In this document: piece by piece, positions 1 through 6,426 of the stretch
Layout of the letters: each line of letters starts with the position of its first letter
Numbering within the stretch: position 1 is the stretch's first letter
Assembly (NCBI GenBank): GCA_031270425.1
Contig: JAISXQ010000115.1
Span: forward strand, 1 to 12,007
Length of the DNA: 12,007 bases
Source: Prevotellaceae bacterium
Lineage (GTDB): Bacteria; Bacteroidota; Bacteroidia; Bacteroidales; Paludibacteraceae
Direction of reading: 5' to 3'
Translations under genes and position numbers: made by a program
The notes under the pieces: generated by a model
What the model saw: the letters and a program-made list of their open reading frames with translations, nothing else
Told to the model about the DNA's origin: nothing
Databases searched by the model: none

Positions 1-118
1 CACCGGCTTCTTCCAAAATTTTTTTCGCGCTGCTGCGACCTACTCCGTAGATATAAGTCAATCCAACCTCCCCTCTTTTGTTTTGGGGTAAATCTACTCC
101 GACAATTCTTATAGCCAT
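1..118 (-). CDS. rpsM: 30S ribosomal protein S13, N-terminal part (gene runs off the left edge)
   Basis: S13 sits in the head of the small subunit and takes part in the bridges to the large subunit and in contacts with P-site tRNA. Only the first 39 codons are present; they begin [11 protein letters not shown] and continue through [19 protein letters not shown], the typical N-terminal region of bacterial S13 (helix-two-turn-helix entry with the GVG turn at about residues 25-27). The ATG at 118-116 is the family's usual start. The gene lies 34 nt after rpmJ, the standard order at the beginning of the alpha part of the cluster, where rpsK, rpsD, rpoA and rplQ are expected beyond the edge. No Shine-Dalgarno sequence precedes it. 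The identification is secure; nothing can be said about the missing C-terminal two thirds. Confidence 0.96.
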   Translation of the reverse strand, partial: MAIRIVGVDLPQNKRGEVGLTYIYGVGRSSAKKILEEAG

Positions 119-152
119 ACTATACTATTAATTTTATCAAAAAAAATAATTA

Positions 153-269
153 TTATCCCTGACGTTGTTTAAACTTGGGATTTTTTTTGTTAATAACGTA
201 CAAGCGTCCTTTTCTGCGAACTATTTTACATTCGTCCGAACGCTTTTTGATTGAAGCTCTTACTTTCAT
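153..269 (-). CDS. rpmJ: 50S ribosomal protein L36, zinc-ligand-poor (C-minus) form
   Basis: This 38-residue protein is a small basic part of the large subunit that binds 23S rRNA near the base of the L7/L12 stalk. The translation begins [10 protein letters not shown] and ends FKQRQG, the family's conserved ends, and has normal length. The classical L36 zinc ribbon uses three Cys and one His. Here only one Cys remains (residue 14): the first Cys position is Ser/Asp (around 11-12), the third is Asn (about 27) and the His is Lys (about 32). It should therefore fold without zinc, as is usual for Bacteroidetes L36. It lies between infA and rpsM, the normal place. A GGAGGG at 283-288 is 13 nt upstream of the ATG, farther than ideal for a ribosome binding site. 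Confidence 0.96.
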   Translation of the reverse strand: MKVRASIKKRSDECKIVRRKGRLYVINKKNPKFKQRQG

Positions 270-474
270 AATAATTTACCAGCCCTCCGAATCCCCGACC
301 TCTCTCCCCCTTCGGGTACTCTCCCCAAGAGGGGAAAGATAACGGAAAAGAGTTTTTGGGGACTTACCAACTATCTGAGGCTTTTAAAAATAGTTGGAAA
401 GTTATTTATTTTTATGTTTTACTATCTCTGCTCTCTCTCATAAGCCTCCCTTTCAGGAGGTTTGGATGGGCTTC
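270..474. repeat. Expanded infA-rpmJ spacer with several inverted repeats
   Basis: This 205-nt spacer is far longer than its neighbours and contains no open reading frame that looks real. It carries at least three inverted repeats. CCTCC (445-449) faces GGAGG (456-460), extendable by A/T pairs on both sides. CCAACTA (367-373) faces TAGTTGG (391-397) across a 17-nt loop. TCCCC (322-326) faces GGGGA (331-335) around a 4-nt loop. Runs of C and G pyrimidine-purine blocks near 283-338 (CTCTCTCCCCC, CTCCCCAAGAGGGG) resemble dispersed intergenic repeats that I recall from other Bacteroidetes genomes; that resemblance is from memory and not tested. It could be a small non-autonomous repeat inserted between the genes, or an RNA element that processes or tunes the transcript. 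Terminator function looks unlikely because essential genes follow and no U-run follows a GC stem. Confidence 0.6.
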
Positions 475-693
475 TTACTTGTATCTGAACGAAATCCTTC
501 CTTTCGATAAATCGTAAGGCGACATTTCGACTTTCACCTTATCTCCGGGCAGGATTTTAATATAGTGCATGCGCATCTTGCCGGAAATATGAGCCGTAAT
601 GACGTGTCCGTTTTCGAGTTCGACACGAAACATTGCATTCGACAACGCTTCGATAATTTTTCCGTCCTGTTCTATTGCAGCTTGTTTTGCCAT
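475..693 (-). CDS. infA: Translation initiation factor IF-1
   Basis: IF-1 binds the A site of the 30S subunit during initiation, together with IF-2 and IF-3, and keeps that site free of tRNA. The 72-residue product has the usual length and is a single OB-fold (S1-like) domain. The conserved run FRVELENGH (residues 22-30), AHISGKMR (34-41) and DLSKGRI (61-67) match the family almost residue for residue. The start MAKQ is the canonical one. Downstream of map and upstream of rpmJ is its normal place in Bacteroidetes. The leader just upstream of the ATG is made of the 15-bp AAATTTC-type repeats and has no Shine-Dalgarno sequence, so initiation must rely on an unstructured A/U-rich leader. Confidence 0.98.
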   Translation of the reverse strand: MAKQAAIEQDGKIIEALSNAMFRVELENGHVITAHISGKMRMHYIKILPGDKVKVEMSPYDLSKGRISFRYK

Positions 694-771
694 GTTTTGA
701 AATTAGAAATCTTGAATCCCGATAGCTATCGGGAGAAATCTTGAAATTAGAAATCTTGAAATTAGAAATTC
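694..771. repeat. map-infA spacer: 15-bp direct repeats interrupted by an 18-bp palindrome
   Basis: Nearly the whole 78-nt spacer is repetitive. The unit GAAATTAGAAATCTT occurs at 699-713 and 743-757, with a near copy (one extra T) at 758-773, and a half unit GAAATCTT at 735-742. Between the first and the later copies lies a perfect palindrome, TCCCGATAGCTATCGGGA (717-734). The array runs into the map stop codon at one end and to within six bases of the infA start at the other. Positions 735-763 are identical over 29 bp to 10455-10483, in the same orientation relative to the operon. The origin is unknown; slippage or a small inserted repeat are both possible. Confidence 0.85.
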
Positions 772-1557
772 TTATATCGCCCTGTCCCCCAATACTTCTT
801 CTATATACTTATAAGTCGATAAAACATCCGGTTTTCCTCTCCGCACGGCAACCGCGTGTTCAAAATGCGCCGACGGCTTCCGGTCGAGTGTACGGGTAGT
901 CCATCCGTCCCGTTCAAATACCAGATTCTTTGTTCCCAAATTAATCATCGGTTCGATGCAAATTACCATTCCTGATTTGAGCATCACTCCGTTCCCTTTG
1001 CGTCCGTAATTCGGAACTTCGGGCGCTTCGTGCATACTCCGACCGATACCGTGCCCGATCATTTCGCGTACCACAGAATAACCTCTGGCTTCGCAATAAA
1101 TTTGGATAACACTGCCAATATCGCCGATCCGCTTTCCTTCGACTGCCTGTTCAATTCCCAAAAACATCGATTCTTTTGTGGTTTTCAACAGGTTTACGAC
1201 CTCCTCTTTAACGTTGCCCACACAGAATGTATAAGCAAAATCGCCGTGGAAACCGTTTTTATACGCTCCACAGTCCACCGAAACAATATCGCCGTCCTGC
1301 AAAACTACTTTATCCGAAGGAATCCCGTGTACCACCTGTTCGTTCACAGAAGTACAAATAGAAGCGGGATAACCGTTATAATTCAAAAAACCAGAAACCG
1401 CGCCGTGATCGCCAAGAAATTCTTCTACAACTTCGTCAAGTTTCTTTGTCGTTATGCCCGGGGCAATGATTTTGGCTACTTCCGCCAATGCCTTCGCTAC
1501 AAGCAGATTGCTTTCGCGCAACAATTCTATTTCCTCATCGGTTTTAAGAAAAATCAT
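772..1557 (-). CDS. map: Methionine aminopeptidase, type I
   Basis: This cytosolic metalloenzyme removes the initiator methionine from new proteins after deformylation, when the second residue is small. The 261-residue product is the compact type Ia form, with no N-terminal zinc-finger extension and no type II insertion. All five metal ligands are visible: Asp95 (SVDCG), Asp106 (HGDFA), His169 (GHGIG), Glu202 (CIEPM) and Glu233 (HFEHAV). The substrate-side histidines His77 (VVHGIP) and His176 (SMHEAP) are present as well, so the enzyme should be active. The start MIFLKTDEEIELLRES gives normal length. It lies 14 nt after the restored end of secY. A map gene between secY and infA is common in Bacteroidetes and many Firmicutes; the usual proteobacterial cluster lacks it. 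Confidence 0.97.
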   Translation of the reverse strand: MIFLKTDEEIELLRESNLLVAKALAEVAKIIAPGITTKKLDEVVEEFLGDHGAVSGFLNYNGYPASICTSVNEQVVHGIPSDKVVLQDGDIVSVDCGAYKNGFHGDFAYTFCVGNVKEEVVNLLKTTKESMFLGIEQAVEGKRIGDIGSVIQIYCEARGYSVVREMIGHGIGRSMHEAPEVPNYGRKGNGVMLKSGMVICIEPMINLGTKNLVFERDGWTTRTLDRKPSAHFEHAVAVRRGKPDVLSTYKYIEEVLGDRAI

Positions 1558-1571
1558 TCCGGTTTTCTATA

Positions 1572-2914
1572 TTAATAAGCAGCCGCGCTGCCTGAGCGAC
1601 CTTTTATACGTCCCGATTTCAATAATCCGTCGTAGTGGCGCATCAAAAGATGACTTTCGATTTGTTGAAGCGTATCAAGAATCACGCCTACCAAAATCAG
1701 CAGCGATGTTCCCCGAAAAACTGGGCAAACTCCTGACTGATTCCAAGCAACGAAGCGAATGACGGCATAATAGCTACAAATGCCAGGAAGAAAGACCCGG
1801 GCAATGTAATGCGCGACATGATTACATCGAGATATTCGGCAGTTTGTTTTCCGGGTTTAATGCCGGGAATAAAACCGTTGTTGCGCTTCATATCTTCCGC
1901 CATCTGTTTCGGATTTACAGTTATTGCCGTATAAAAGTATGTAAACGCGATAATCATCACTGCAAACACAAAGTTATACCAAAAACTGTGAATATCGGTA
2001 AAGGCTCTTACAAAGCCGCCTGCCGCATCCGACTGCGTAAAACCTACAAGCGTAATGGGGATAAACATGATAGCCTGTGCGAAGATGATAGGCATTACGC
2101 CGGCGGCATTCACTTTCAACGGAATGTACTGACGCACGCCTCCGTACTGTTTGTTTCCAACCACGCGTTTCGCATATTGCACGGGAATTTTGCGGGTTCC
2201 CTGCACCAGCATGATAGCCAATCCGATAACAATAAGCAATGCTACAATTTCGAGCAGGAACATCACCAGACCGCCGCCCGCGTCGCCCAGACGGAACGCA
2301 AATTCCCGAATGACGGCGCTCGGAAAACGGGCAATGATACCGATCATAATAATCATCGAAATACCGTTGCCGATACCTTTATCCGTTATACGCTCGCCAA
2401 GCCACATCACAAACATACTTCCTGCACAGAGGATAATGGTGGACGTAGCGCTAAACCAAAAACCGCCGGGCAAAGCGAATCCTGCCTGTGCTACCTGCAC
2501 GTTAAGGTTTACCAGATACGAAGGTCCTTGCAGCAAAAGAATAAAAACGGTAAGGTAACGGGTAATCTGATTCATCTTACGGCGTCCGCTCTCGCCTTCG
2601 CGCTGTATCTTCTGAAAATAAGGAAAAGCGATAGTGAGCAGCTGAATTACGATAGACGCCGAAATGTAAGGCATGATACCCAAGGCAAAAATCGAAGCGT
2701 TTGAAAATGCGCCTCCCGAAAACATATCCAGCAAGCCCAGCAAGCCGCCGCTTGTTTGCGACTTCAACGCGGTTAGAGTATGCGCGTCGATACCCGGAAG
2801 AACGACAAAAGATCCGAAACGGTAAATGAGGACGAAAATAACAGTCGTCAGCAACCGGTTTCTCAGGTCTTCTATCTTCCAGATATTTGTCAGTGTTTCT
2901 ATAAATCTTTTCAT
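1572..2914 (-). CDS. secY: Preprotein translocase subunit SecY, apparent frameshift near the 3' end
   Basis: SecY forms the protein-conducting channel of the inner membrane together with SecE and SecG. Reading from MKRFIETLTNIW, hydrophobic helices follow in the usual order; the plug region with LLGLLDMFSGGAF and the cytosolic loops KIQREGESGRRK and YAKRVVGNKQYGG are recognisable. As sequenced, the frame ends at 1697 after 405 residues with an odd tail, EHRC. From the GGGG run (1711-1714) the other frame, 1712-1572, continues with GTSLLILVGVILDTLQQIES and then HLLMRHYDGLLKSGRIKG to a TAA, 46 residues that are standard SecY. Adding one base gives 447 residues, the normal size. The missing part holds helix 10 and the cytosolic tail. 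Since secY is essential, a sequencing or assembly error is the simplest explanation. The start lies 4 nt after rplO. Confidence 0.93.
1709..1715 (-). other. secY: Probable single-base deletion in secY
   Basis: On the coding strand the sequence reads TTT TTC GGG GAA CAT. Family sequences have Phe-Phe-Gly-Gly-Thr-Ser-Leu-Leu here, which needs GGN GGA ACA TCG CTG CTG. Exactly one base is missing in or beside the G run. Both frames are clean SecY on their own side of this point, which dates the lesion as recent or artefactual. Confidence 0.85.
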
Positions 2915-2918
2915 GCCG

Positions 2919-3365
2919 TTACAGTTTTACTACGGTTCCACCGGCGGCTACAATAGCTTCTTCCGCCGATTTGGAAAACGCATTTGCCGCTACTTCCAAC
3001 TTCAAAGTCAATGTTCCTTTTCCAAGAACTTTCACTAAAACGCTTTTAGAGATAAAACCTGCTTCGCGCAATTCGTCCAATCCTACCTTAGTAAGTTTTT
3101 TGCTTTCGGCAAGCGTTTGAATTGTTTCAAGGTTGATGGCTTTGTATTCTACACGGTTAATATTCTTAAAGCCGGATTTAGGCAAACGACGCTGTATAGG
3201 CATCTGACCACCTTCAAATCCGATTTTCTTAGAGTAACCGGAACGGGATTTCGCTCCTTTGTGTCCTCTTGTGGAAGTGCCGCCTAAACCGGAGCCTGAA
3301 CCGCGACCAATTCTTTTCCTTGTTTTTACAGATCCCGGCGCCGGCGTTAAATTAGTTAAATCCAT
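2919..3365 (-). CDS. rplO: 50S ribosomal protein L15
   Basis: L15 is a late-assembly protein of the large subunit that threads a long basic N-terminal extension into 23S rRNA. The 148-residue product has usual length. The glycine- and arginine-rich N-terminal part is clear: [21 protein letters not shown] at about residues 17-37, then the Phe-Glu-Gly-Gly-Gln-Met-Pro block near 50 ([17 protein letters not shown]). The C-terminal half, with [20 protein letters not shown], is the globular domain. It lies between rpmD and secY, the invariant spc order, with only 4 nt to the secY start, so translation of secY may be coupled to it. No Shine-Dalgarno sequence is seen; an A/T-rich leader precedes the ATG. 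Confidence 0.98.
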   Translation of the reverse strand: MDLTNLTPAPGSVKTRKRIGRGSGSGLGGTSTRGHKGAKSRSGYSKKIGFEGGQMPIQRRLPKSGFKNINRVEYKAINLETIQTLAESKKLTKVGLDELREAGFISKSVLVKVLGKGTLTLKLEVAANAFSKSAEEAIVAAGGTVVKL

Positions 3366-3398
3366 ATTATTGTATATTTTTTTTCGTCTAACCTGTTA

Positions 3399-3575
3399 TT
3401 AATCGATAATTTTAACCAAATGTCTCACCTTAGTTACCATTCCCAAAATTTGAGGGGTGGCTTCGTGTTCAACAACGGAATTTATTTTTTTCAAACCCAA
3501 AGCTTCAAGCGTCAGCTTTTGATCCTTCGGAAATTTGATTTTACTTTTTACTTGTTTAATTTTTATTGTAGCCAT
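3399..3575 (-). CDS. rpmD: 50S ribosomal protein L30
   Basis: L30 is a small protein of the large subunit that binds 23S rRNA. Translating from the ATG at 3575-3573 gives 58 residues starting MATIKIKQVKSKIKFPKDQK and ending TKVRHLVKIID, followed by TAA at 3401-3399. Length and pattern fit bacterial L30: an N-terminal strand IKIKQVKS, a helix region with LTLEALGLKKINS, and a C-terminal QILGMVTKVRHLVKI strand. It fills the space between rpsE (16 nt upstream) and rplO (33 nt downstream), exactly where rpmD is expected in the spc part. The gene is short enough to be missed by simple length cut-offs. No Shine-Dalgarno sequence precedes it. Confidence 0.96.
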   Translation of the reverse strand: MATIKIKQVKSKIKFPKDQKLTLEALGLKKINSVVEHEATPQILGMVTKVRHLVKIID

Positions 3576-3591
3576 ACTAAATACTGTTTGA

Positions 3592-4110
3592 TTATCCGTT
3601 AAACACTTTATCGAGCGAAACCCCTCTGTTTTGGGCTACGGTATAGGCGTCGCGCAATTCGCCCAATGCCTCGATAGTAGCTTTTACCAAGTTGTGAGGA
3701 TTCGACGAACCTTTTGATTTTGCCAACACATCGGTAACGCCGACGCTTTCGAGTACGGCGCGCATGGCGCCGCCCGCTTTTACTCCCGTACCGGGAGAAG
3801 CCGGCTGGATATATACCTGAGCCCCTCTAAATTTAGCAAGTTGTTCGTGAGGAATGGTTCCGTTCAACACAGGAACTTTAATCAAGTTCTTTTTGGCTGC
3901 TTCCGTTCCTTTGGAGATGGCTGCCGTTACTTCGCCTGCTTTTCCAAGTCCCCATCCGACGATTCCGTCCTCGTTGCCAACTACCACAATGGCGGAAAAG
4001 CTAAAAGTACGTCCCCCTTTGGTTACTTTCGTTACGCGGTTTACAGCCACCAATCTGTCTTTTAATTCTAAATCGTTAGTTGATTTAACTTTGTTCATAT
4101 TTGTTGCCAT
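3592..4110 (-). CDS. rpsE: 30S ribosomal protein S5
   Basis: S5 lies on the solvent side of the small subunit, at the mRNA entry, and together with S4 affects decoding accuracy. The 172-residue product shows both parts of the family: an N-terminal double-stranded-RNA-binding-like domain with [21 protein letters not shown] (about 25-45) and [10 protein letters not shown] (52-61), then the C-terminal domain with [20 protein letters not shown] (103-122) and [17 protein letters not shown] (133-149). The residues VTKGGR around 29-34, in the loop where spectinomycin-resistance changes occur in other bacteria, look wild type. It starts 8 nt after rplR and is followed by rpmD, the standard spc order. 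It lacks a Shine-Dalgarno sequence. Confidence 0.98.
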   Translation of the reverse strand: MATNMNKVKSTNDLELKDRLVAVNRVTKVTKGGRTFSFSAIVVVGNEDGIVGWGLGKAGEVTAAISKGTEAAKKNLIKVPVLNGTIPHEQLAKFRGAQVYIQPASPGTGVKAGGAMRAVLESVGVTDVLAKSKGSSNPHNLVKATIEALGELRDAYTVAQNRGVSLDKVFNG

Positions 4111-4118
4111 ATTCTTGA

Positions 4119-4463
4119 TTAAAATTTAAGACCACCCTCGCGAGCCGCATCTGCCAATTGTTTTACTCTACCATGATACAAATAACCGTTGCGATCGAAT
4201 ACCACGTGGGTAATGCCTGCTTCCTGAGCCGCCTTTGCAACTAATGCGCCTACTTTTACAGCCTGTTCGGTTTTTGCAACTTTATCTTTCAGCCCCAAAG
4301 ACGACGCCGAAGCTAAGGTAACGCCATTTACATCGTCTATTAATTGAACGTAAATCTGCGTATTGCTTCTAAAAACAGTCATGCGGGGTTTTTGAGCCGT
4401 ACCCGACACGCTGTGGCGGATATGCGCTTTTATTCTTTTTCTTCTATTATTCTTTACACTCAT
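4119..4463 (-). CDS. rplR: 50S ribosomal protein L18
   Basis: L18 binds 5S rRNA and, with L5 and L25-type proteins, attaches it to the central protuberance of the large subunit. The 114-residue product has family length. The N-terminal basic tail ([17 protein letters not shown], residues 5-21) precedes the conserved strand [18 protein letters not shown] (27-44). The C-terminal half contains [20 protein letters not shown], ending [12 protein letters not shown], which is the family's closing signature. It sits between rplF (22 nt) and rpsE (8 nt), as normal. The leader before the ATG is A/T-rich with no Shine-Dalgarno sequence. Confidence 0.98.
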   Translation of the reverse strand: MSVKNNRRKRIKAHIRHSVSGTAQKPRMTVFRSNTQIYVQLIDDVNGVTLASASSLGLKDKVAKTEQAVKVGALVAKAAQEAGITHVVFDRNGYLYHGRVKQLADAAREGGLKF

Positions 4464-4485
4464 AACGTTAATTTATTTACGCAAA

Positions 4486-5040
4486 TTATTTTTTACCGGC
4501 AGATTTACCTGCTTTACGACGAACAACTTCGCCTTTAAAGCGCACGCCTTTTCCTTTGTAGGGTTCCGGAGTACGGAACGAACGGATTTTCGCACAAATT
4601 TGCCCCAACAATTGCTTGTCGGCGCTCTCCAAAATCACAACCGGATTTTGGTTGCGCTCGCTTTTCGTTTCAATCTTAACTTCGTCGGGCAATTTCAAAA
4701 AGATATTATGCGTGTAACCTAATGCAAATTCCAATACTTGCCCCTGATTCGATACGCGATAACCCACGCCGACCAGCTCCAAGGTTTTTGAATAGCCTTC
4801 GGATACGCCTGTAACCATATTGTTAATCAGCGAACGGTACAGACCGTGGAATGCGCGGTTTTGTTTCTCGTCGTCCGGACGGCTGACAACAACTTCCGAA
4901 CCTTCGACAGATACGCTGATATTCGGATTGATTTCCTGTGTTAATTCTCCTTTCGGACCTTTTACGGCAACTACGTTGTCTTTTACTGTTATGCTTACTC
5001 CCTTGGGAAGCGATATGGGCAATTTTCCTATTCTTGACAT
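4486..5040 (-). CDS. rplF: 50S ribosomal protein L6
   Basis: L6 lies near the sarcin-ricin loop and the factor-binding site of the large subunit. The 184-residue product has two similar alpha/beta domains, as expected: the first begins MSRIGKLPISLPKGVSI, the second spans about 83-160. The diagnostic L6 motif PEPYKGKGVRFKGE is at 158-171, followed by a basic tail ending RRKAGKSAGKK. Unlike most genes in the window, its ATG has a strong Shine-Dalgarno sequence, AGGAGGA at 5045-5051, only about 5 nt away. It follows rpsH by 16 nt and precedes rplR by 22 nt, the standard order. Confidence 0.98.
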   Translation of the reverse strand: MSRIGKLPISLPKGVSITVKDNVVAVKGPKGELTQEINPNISVSVEGSEVVVSRPDDEKQNRAFHGLYRSLINNMVTGVSEGYSKTLELVGVGYRVSNQGQVLEFALGYTHNIFLKLPDEVKIETKSERNQNPVVILESADKQLLGQICAKIRSFRTPEPYKGKGVRFKGEVVRRKAGKSAGKK

Positions 5041-5044
5041 ACTT

Positions 5045-5051
5045 TCCTCCT
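5045..5051 (-). promoter_or_regulatory. Strong Shine-Dalgarno sequence of rplF
   Basis: AGGAGGA on the coding strand, with about 5 nt between GGAGG and the ATG of rplF. It is notable because most other starts in this window have no recognisable Shine-Dalgarno sequence, as is usual in Bacteroidetes. Confidence 0.75.
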
Positions 5052-5056
5052 AATTA

Positions 5057-5452
5057 TTAATAAACATAACATAAAACTTCGCCGCCTACTTTCAAGTCGG
5101 CAGCTTCCTTATTGGTCATCACGCCTTTCGATGTAGAAATAATCGCTATTCCCAAACCGTTCAACACGCGCGGCATTTCTTTATAGCCTACATACTTACG
5201 AAGACCGGGAGTAGATATTCTGGTCAACTTCTTAATCGAGTTAACTTTGTTAACCGGATCATATTTCAAGGCAATCTTAATCGTGCCCCGAACGCCCTCT
5301 TCTACATATTTGTAGTTTAAGATATAGCCTTTCTCGTGCAATATCCGGGTCATTTCTTTTTTCAAATTCGACGCGGGGATTTCCACCACACGGTGTCCTG
5401 CCTTTATAGCATTCCGCAATCGAGTTAAATAATCTGCAATTGGATCTGTCAT
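5057..5452 (-). CDS. rpsH: 30S ribosomal protein S8
   Basis: S8 binds the central domain of 16S rRNA early in small-subunit assembly; in E. coli it also represses its own operon. The 131-residue product begins MTDPIADYLTRLRNA, typical of the family. The C-terminal signature is present as GIAIISTSKGVMTNKEA (101-117), followed by VGGEVLCYVY at the end. The middle segment YVEEGVRGTIKIALKY (49-64) is also typical. Upstream is an unusually long 143-nt spacer with inverted repeats, then rpsN; downstream rplF follows after 16 nt. No Shine-Dalgarno sequence is seen at the ATG. Whether the long spacer plays any part in S8 control is open. Confidence 0.98.
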   Translation of the reverse strand: MTDPIADYLTRLRNAIKAGHRVVEIPASNLKKEMTRILHEKGYILNYKYVEEGVRGTIKIALKYDPVNKVNSIKKLTRISTPGLRKYVGYKEMPRVLNGLGIAIISTSKGVMTNKEAADLKVGGEVLCYVY

Positions 5453-5595
5453 TATAATTTGATTTTAAATTGATCCCGAAACACCGGGACAATATTTAAT
5501 TTATCTGTCCAGCCCCCCCCTAAATCTCCCAAAGGGGATTTTCGGAAAGCAAGGCTATCTATTATTATTTTAAACATCAGGCGCCGGAACTTCTT
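5453..5595. repeat. Expanded rpsN-rpsH spacer with two hairpins and a C8 tract
   Basis: The 143-nt spacer holds no credible gene. TCCCG (5474-5478) and CGGGA (5485-5489) form a perfect 5-bp stem around a 6-nt loop, close to the rpsH start. A second inverted repeat, AAATCTCC (5523-5530) with GGGGATTT (5535-5542, one non-Watson-Crick pair), lies beside a run of eight C (5513-5520). This C-run plus AAATCTCCCAAAGGGGATTT block resembles dispersed intergenic elements I recall from Bacteroidetes genomes; not tested here. The remaining 50 nt next to rpsN show nothing notable. A repeat insertion is the likeliest origin; an RNA processing or regulatory role cannot be excluded. Confidence 0.6.
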
Positions 5596-5865
5596 TTACC
5601 AGCTTGCTTTTTTCACGCCCGGTATCAATCCTTTCGACGCCATTTCGCGGAACTGAATACGCGAAACTCCGAACTGGCGCATATAGCCTTTCGGACGTCC
5701 TGTGATTTTGCAACGGTTGTGCAAACGTACAGGCGATGCGTTTTTAGGAATCGTTTGAAGAGCTTCGTAATTTCCTTCGGCAAGATATTTTTCGCGTTTA
5801 GCGGCATATTTTGCGACTAACTTTGCTCTTCTCACTTCGCGGGCTTTCATTGATTCTTTTGCCAT
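5596..5865 (-). CDS. rpsN: 30S ribosomal protein S14, long zinc-free form
   Basis: S14 is a late-binding protein of the 30S head, next to S10, S19 and S3. The 89-residue product is the long (C-minus) type. The short zinc form has about 61 residues and a Cys-x2-Cys/Cys-x2-Cys ribbon; here only one Cys (52) is present, in [17 protein letters not shown]. The conserved C-terminal block [18 protein letters not shown] (57-74) is followed by [11 protein letters not shown], the family's standard end. The N-terminal part ([20 protein letters not shown]) is rich in basic residues. It follows rplE by 15 nt and is separated from rpsH by the 143-nt repeat-bearing spacer. A purine-rich AAGAAAG lies upstream but is weak as a ribosome binding site. 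Confidence 0.98.
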   Translation of the reverse strand: MAKESMKAREVRRAKLVAKYAAKREKYLAEGNYEALQTIPKNASPVRLHNRCKITGRPKGYMRQFGVSRIQFREMASKGLIPGVKKASW

Positions 5866-5880
5866 TGTACTTTCTTTATA

Positions 5881-6426
5881 TTAATTTTTTTTGAATGGTA
5901 ATCCGAATTCTCTCAATAAAGCATAGCCTTCTTCGTCGGTTTGGGCGGTGGTAACAAATGTGATATTCATTCCCAGCAAACGGCTGATAGAGTCGATGTT
6001 GATTTCGGGGAAGATAATTTGTTCATCAATGCCCATTGTATAATTTCCGCGTCCGTCCAGCTTGTTTTCGATACCTTTGAAGTCGCGGATACGGGGCAAC
6101 GCCACACGGATCAAACGTTCCAAAAACTCGTACATACGTTCCCCGCGCAGCGTAACGCGAACGCCGACCGGCATTTTTTTACGCAGTTTGAAGTTCGATA
6201 TGTCTTTTTTGGAAAGAGTCGCAACCGCTTTCTGACCGGTAATTGCAGTCATTTCATTGATAGCGACTTCAATAATTTTTTTATCGGCAACAGCAATTCC
6301 CAATCCTTGGTTCAATACAATTTTTTCGAGTTTGGGAACTTGCATTATAGAACTGTAACTGAATTCCTTCATCAAGACAGGAACGATACGTTCTTTGTAG
6401 TCGTTTTTTAAACTTGCAGTATTCAT
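5881..6426 (-). CDS. rplE: 50S ribosomal protein L5
   Basis: L5 binds 5S rRNA and forms part of the central protuberance, touching P-site tRNA and S13. The 181-residue product carries the family blocks: [13 protein letters not shown] (31-43), [19 protein letters not shown] (64-82), [20 protein letters not shown] (85-104), [12 protein letters not shown] (107-118) and the end [13 protein letters not shown] (167-178). Its ATG overlaps the rplX stop codon by one base (TAATG), so its translation is probably coupled to that of rplX. A strong Shine-Dalgarno sequence, AGGAGGA, lies inside the last codons of rplX at 6435-6441. rpsN follows 15 nt downstream. Confidence 0.98.
   Translation of the reverse strand: MNTASLKNDYKERIVPVLMKEFSYSSIMQVPKLEKIVLNQGLGIAVADKKIIEVAINEMTAITGQKAVATLSKKDISNFKLRKKMPVGVRVTLRGERMYEFLERLIRVALPRIRDFKGIENKLDGRGNYTMGIDEQIIFPEINIDSISRLLGMNITFVTTAQTDEEGYALLREFGLPFKKN

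Noticed and set aside
699..773. CRISPR-like array in the map-infA spacer (also 10386-10482)
   Set aside because: Units are 15 bp and nearly contiguous with no unique spacers of regular length, and no cas genes are near.
1709..1720. Programmed ribosomal frameshift in secY
   Set aside because: The TTTTTCGGGG context lacks a heptamer where both tRNAs re-pair after a -1 slip, and programmed shifting is not known for secY. A missing base is simpler.
1844..2704. 286-residue open frame on the plus strand, opposite secY
   Set aside because: It is antisense to conserved SecY codons, has low-complexity His/Asn/Lys-rich sequence with no recognisable fold, and no independent start signal. It is a shadow of secY codon use.
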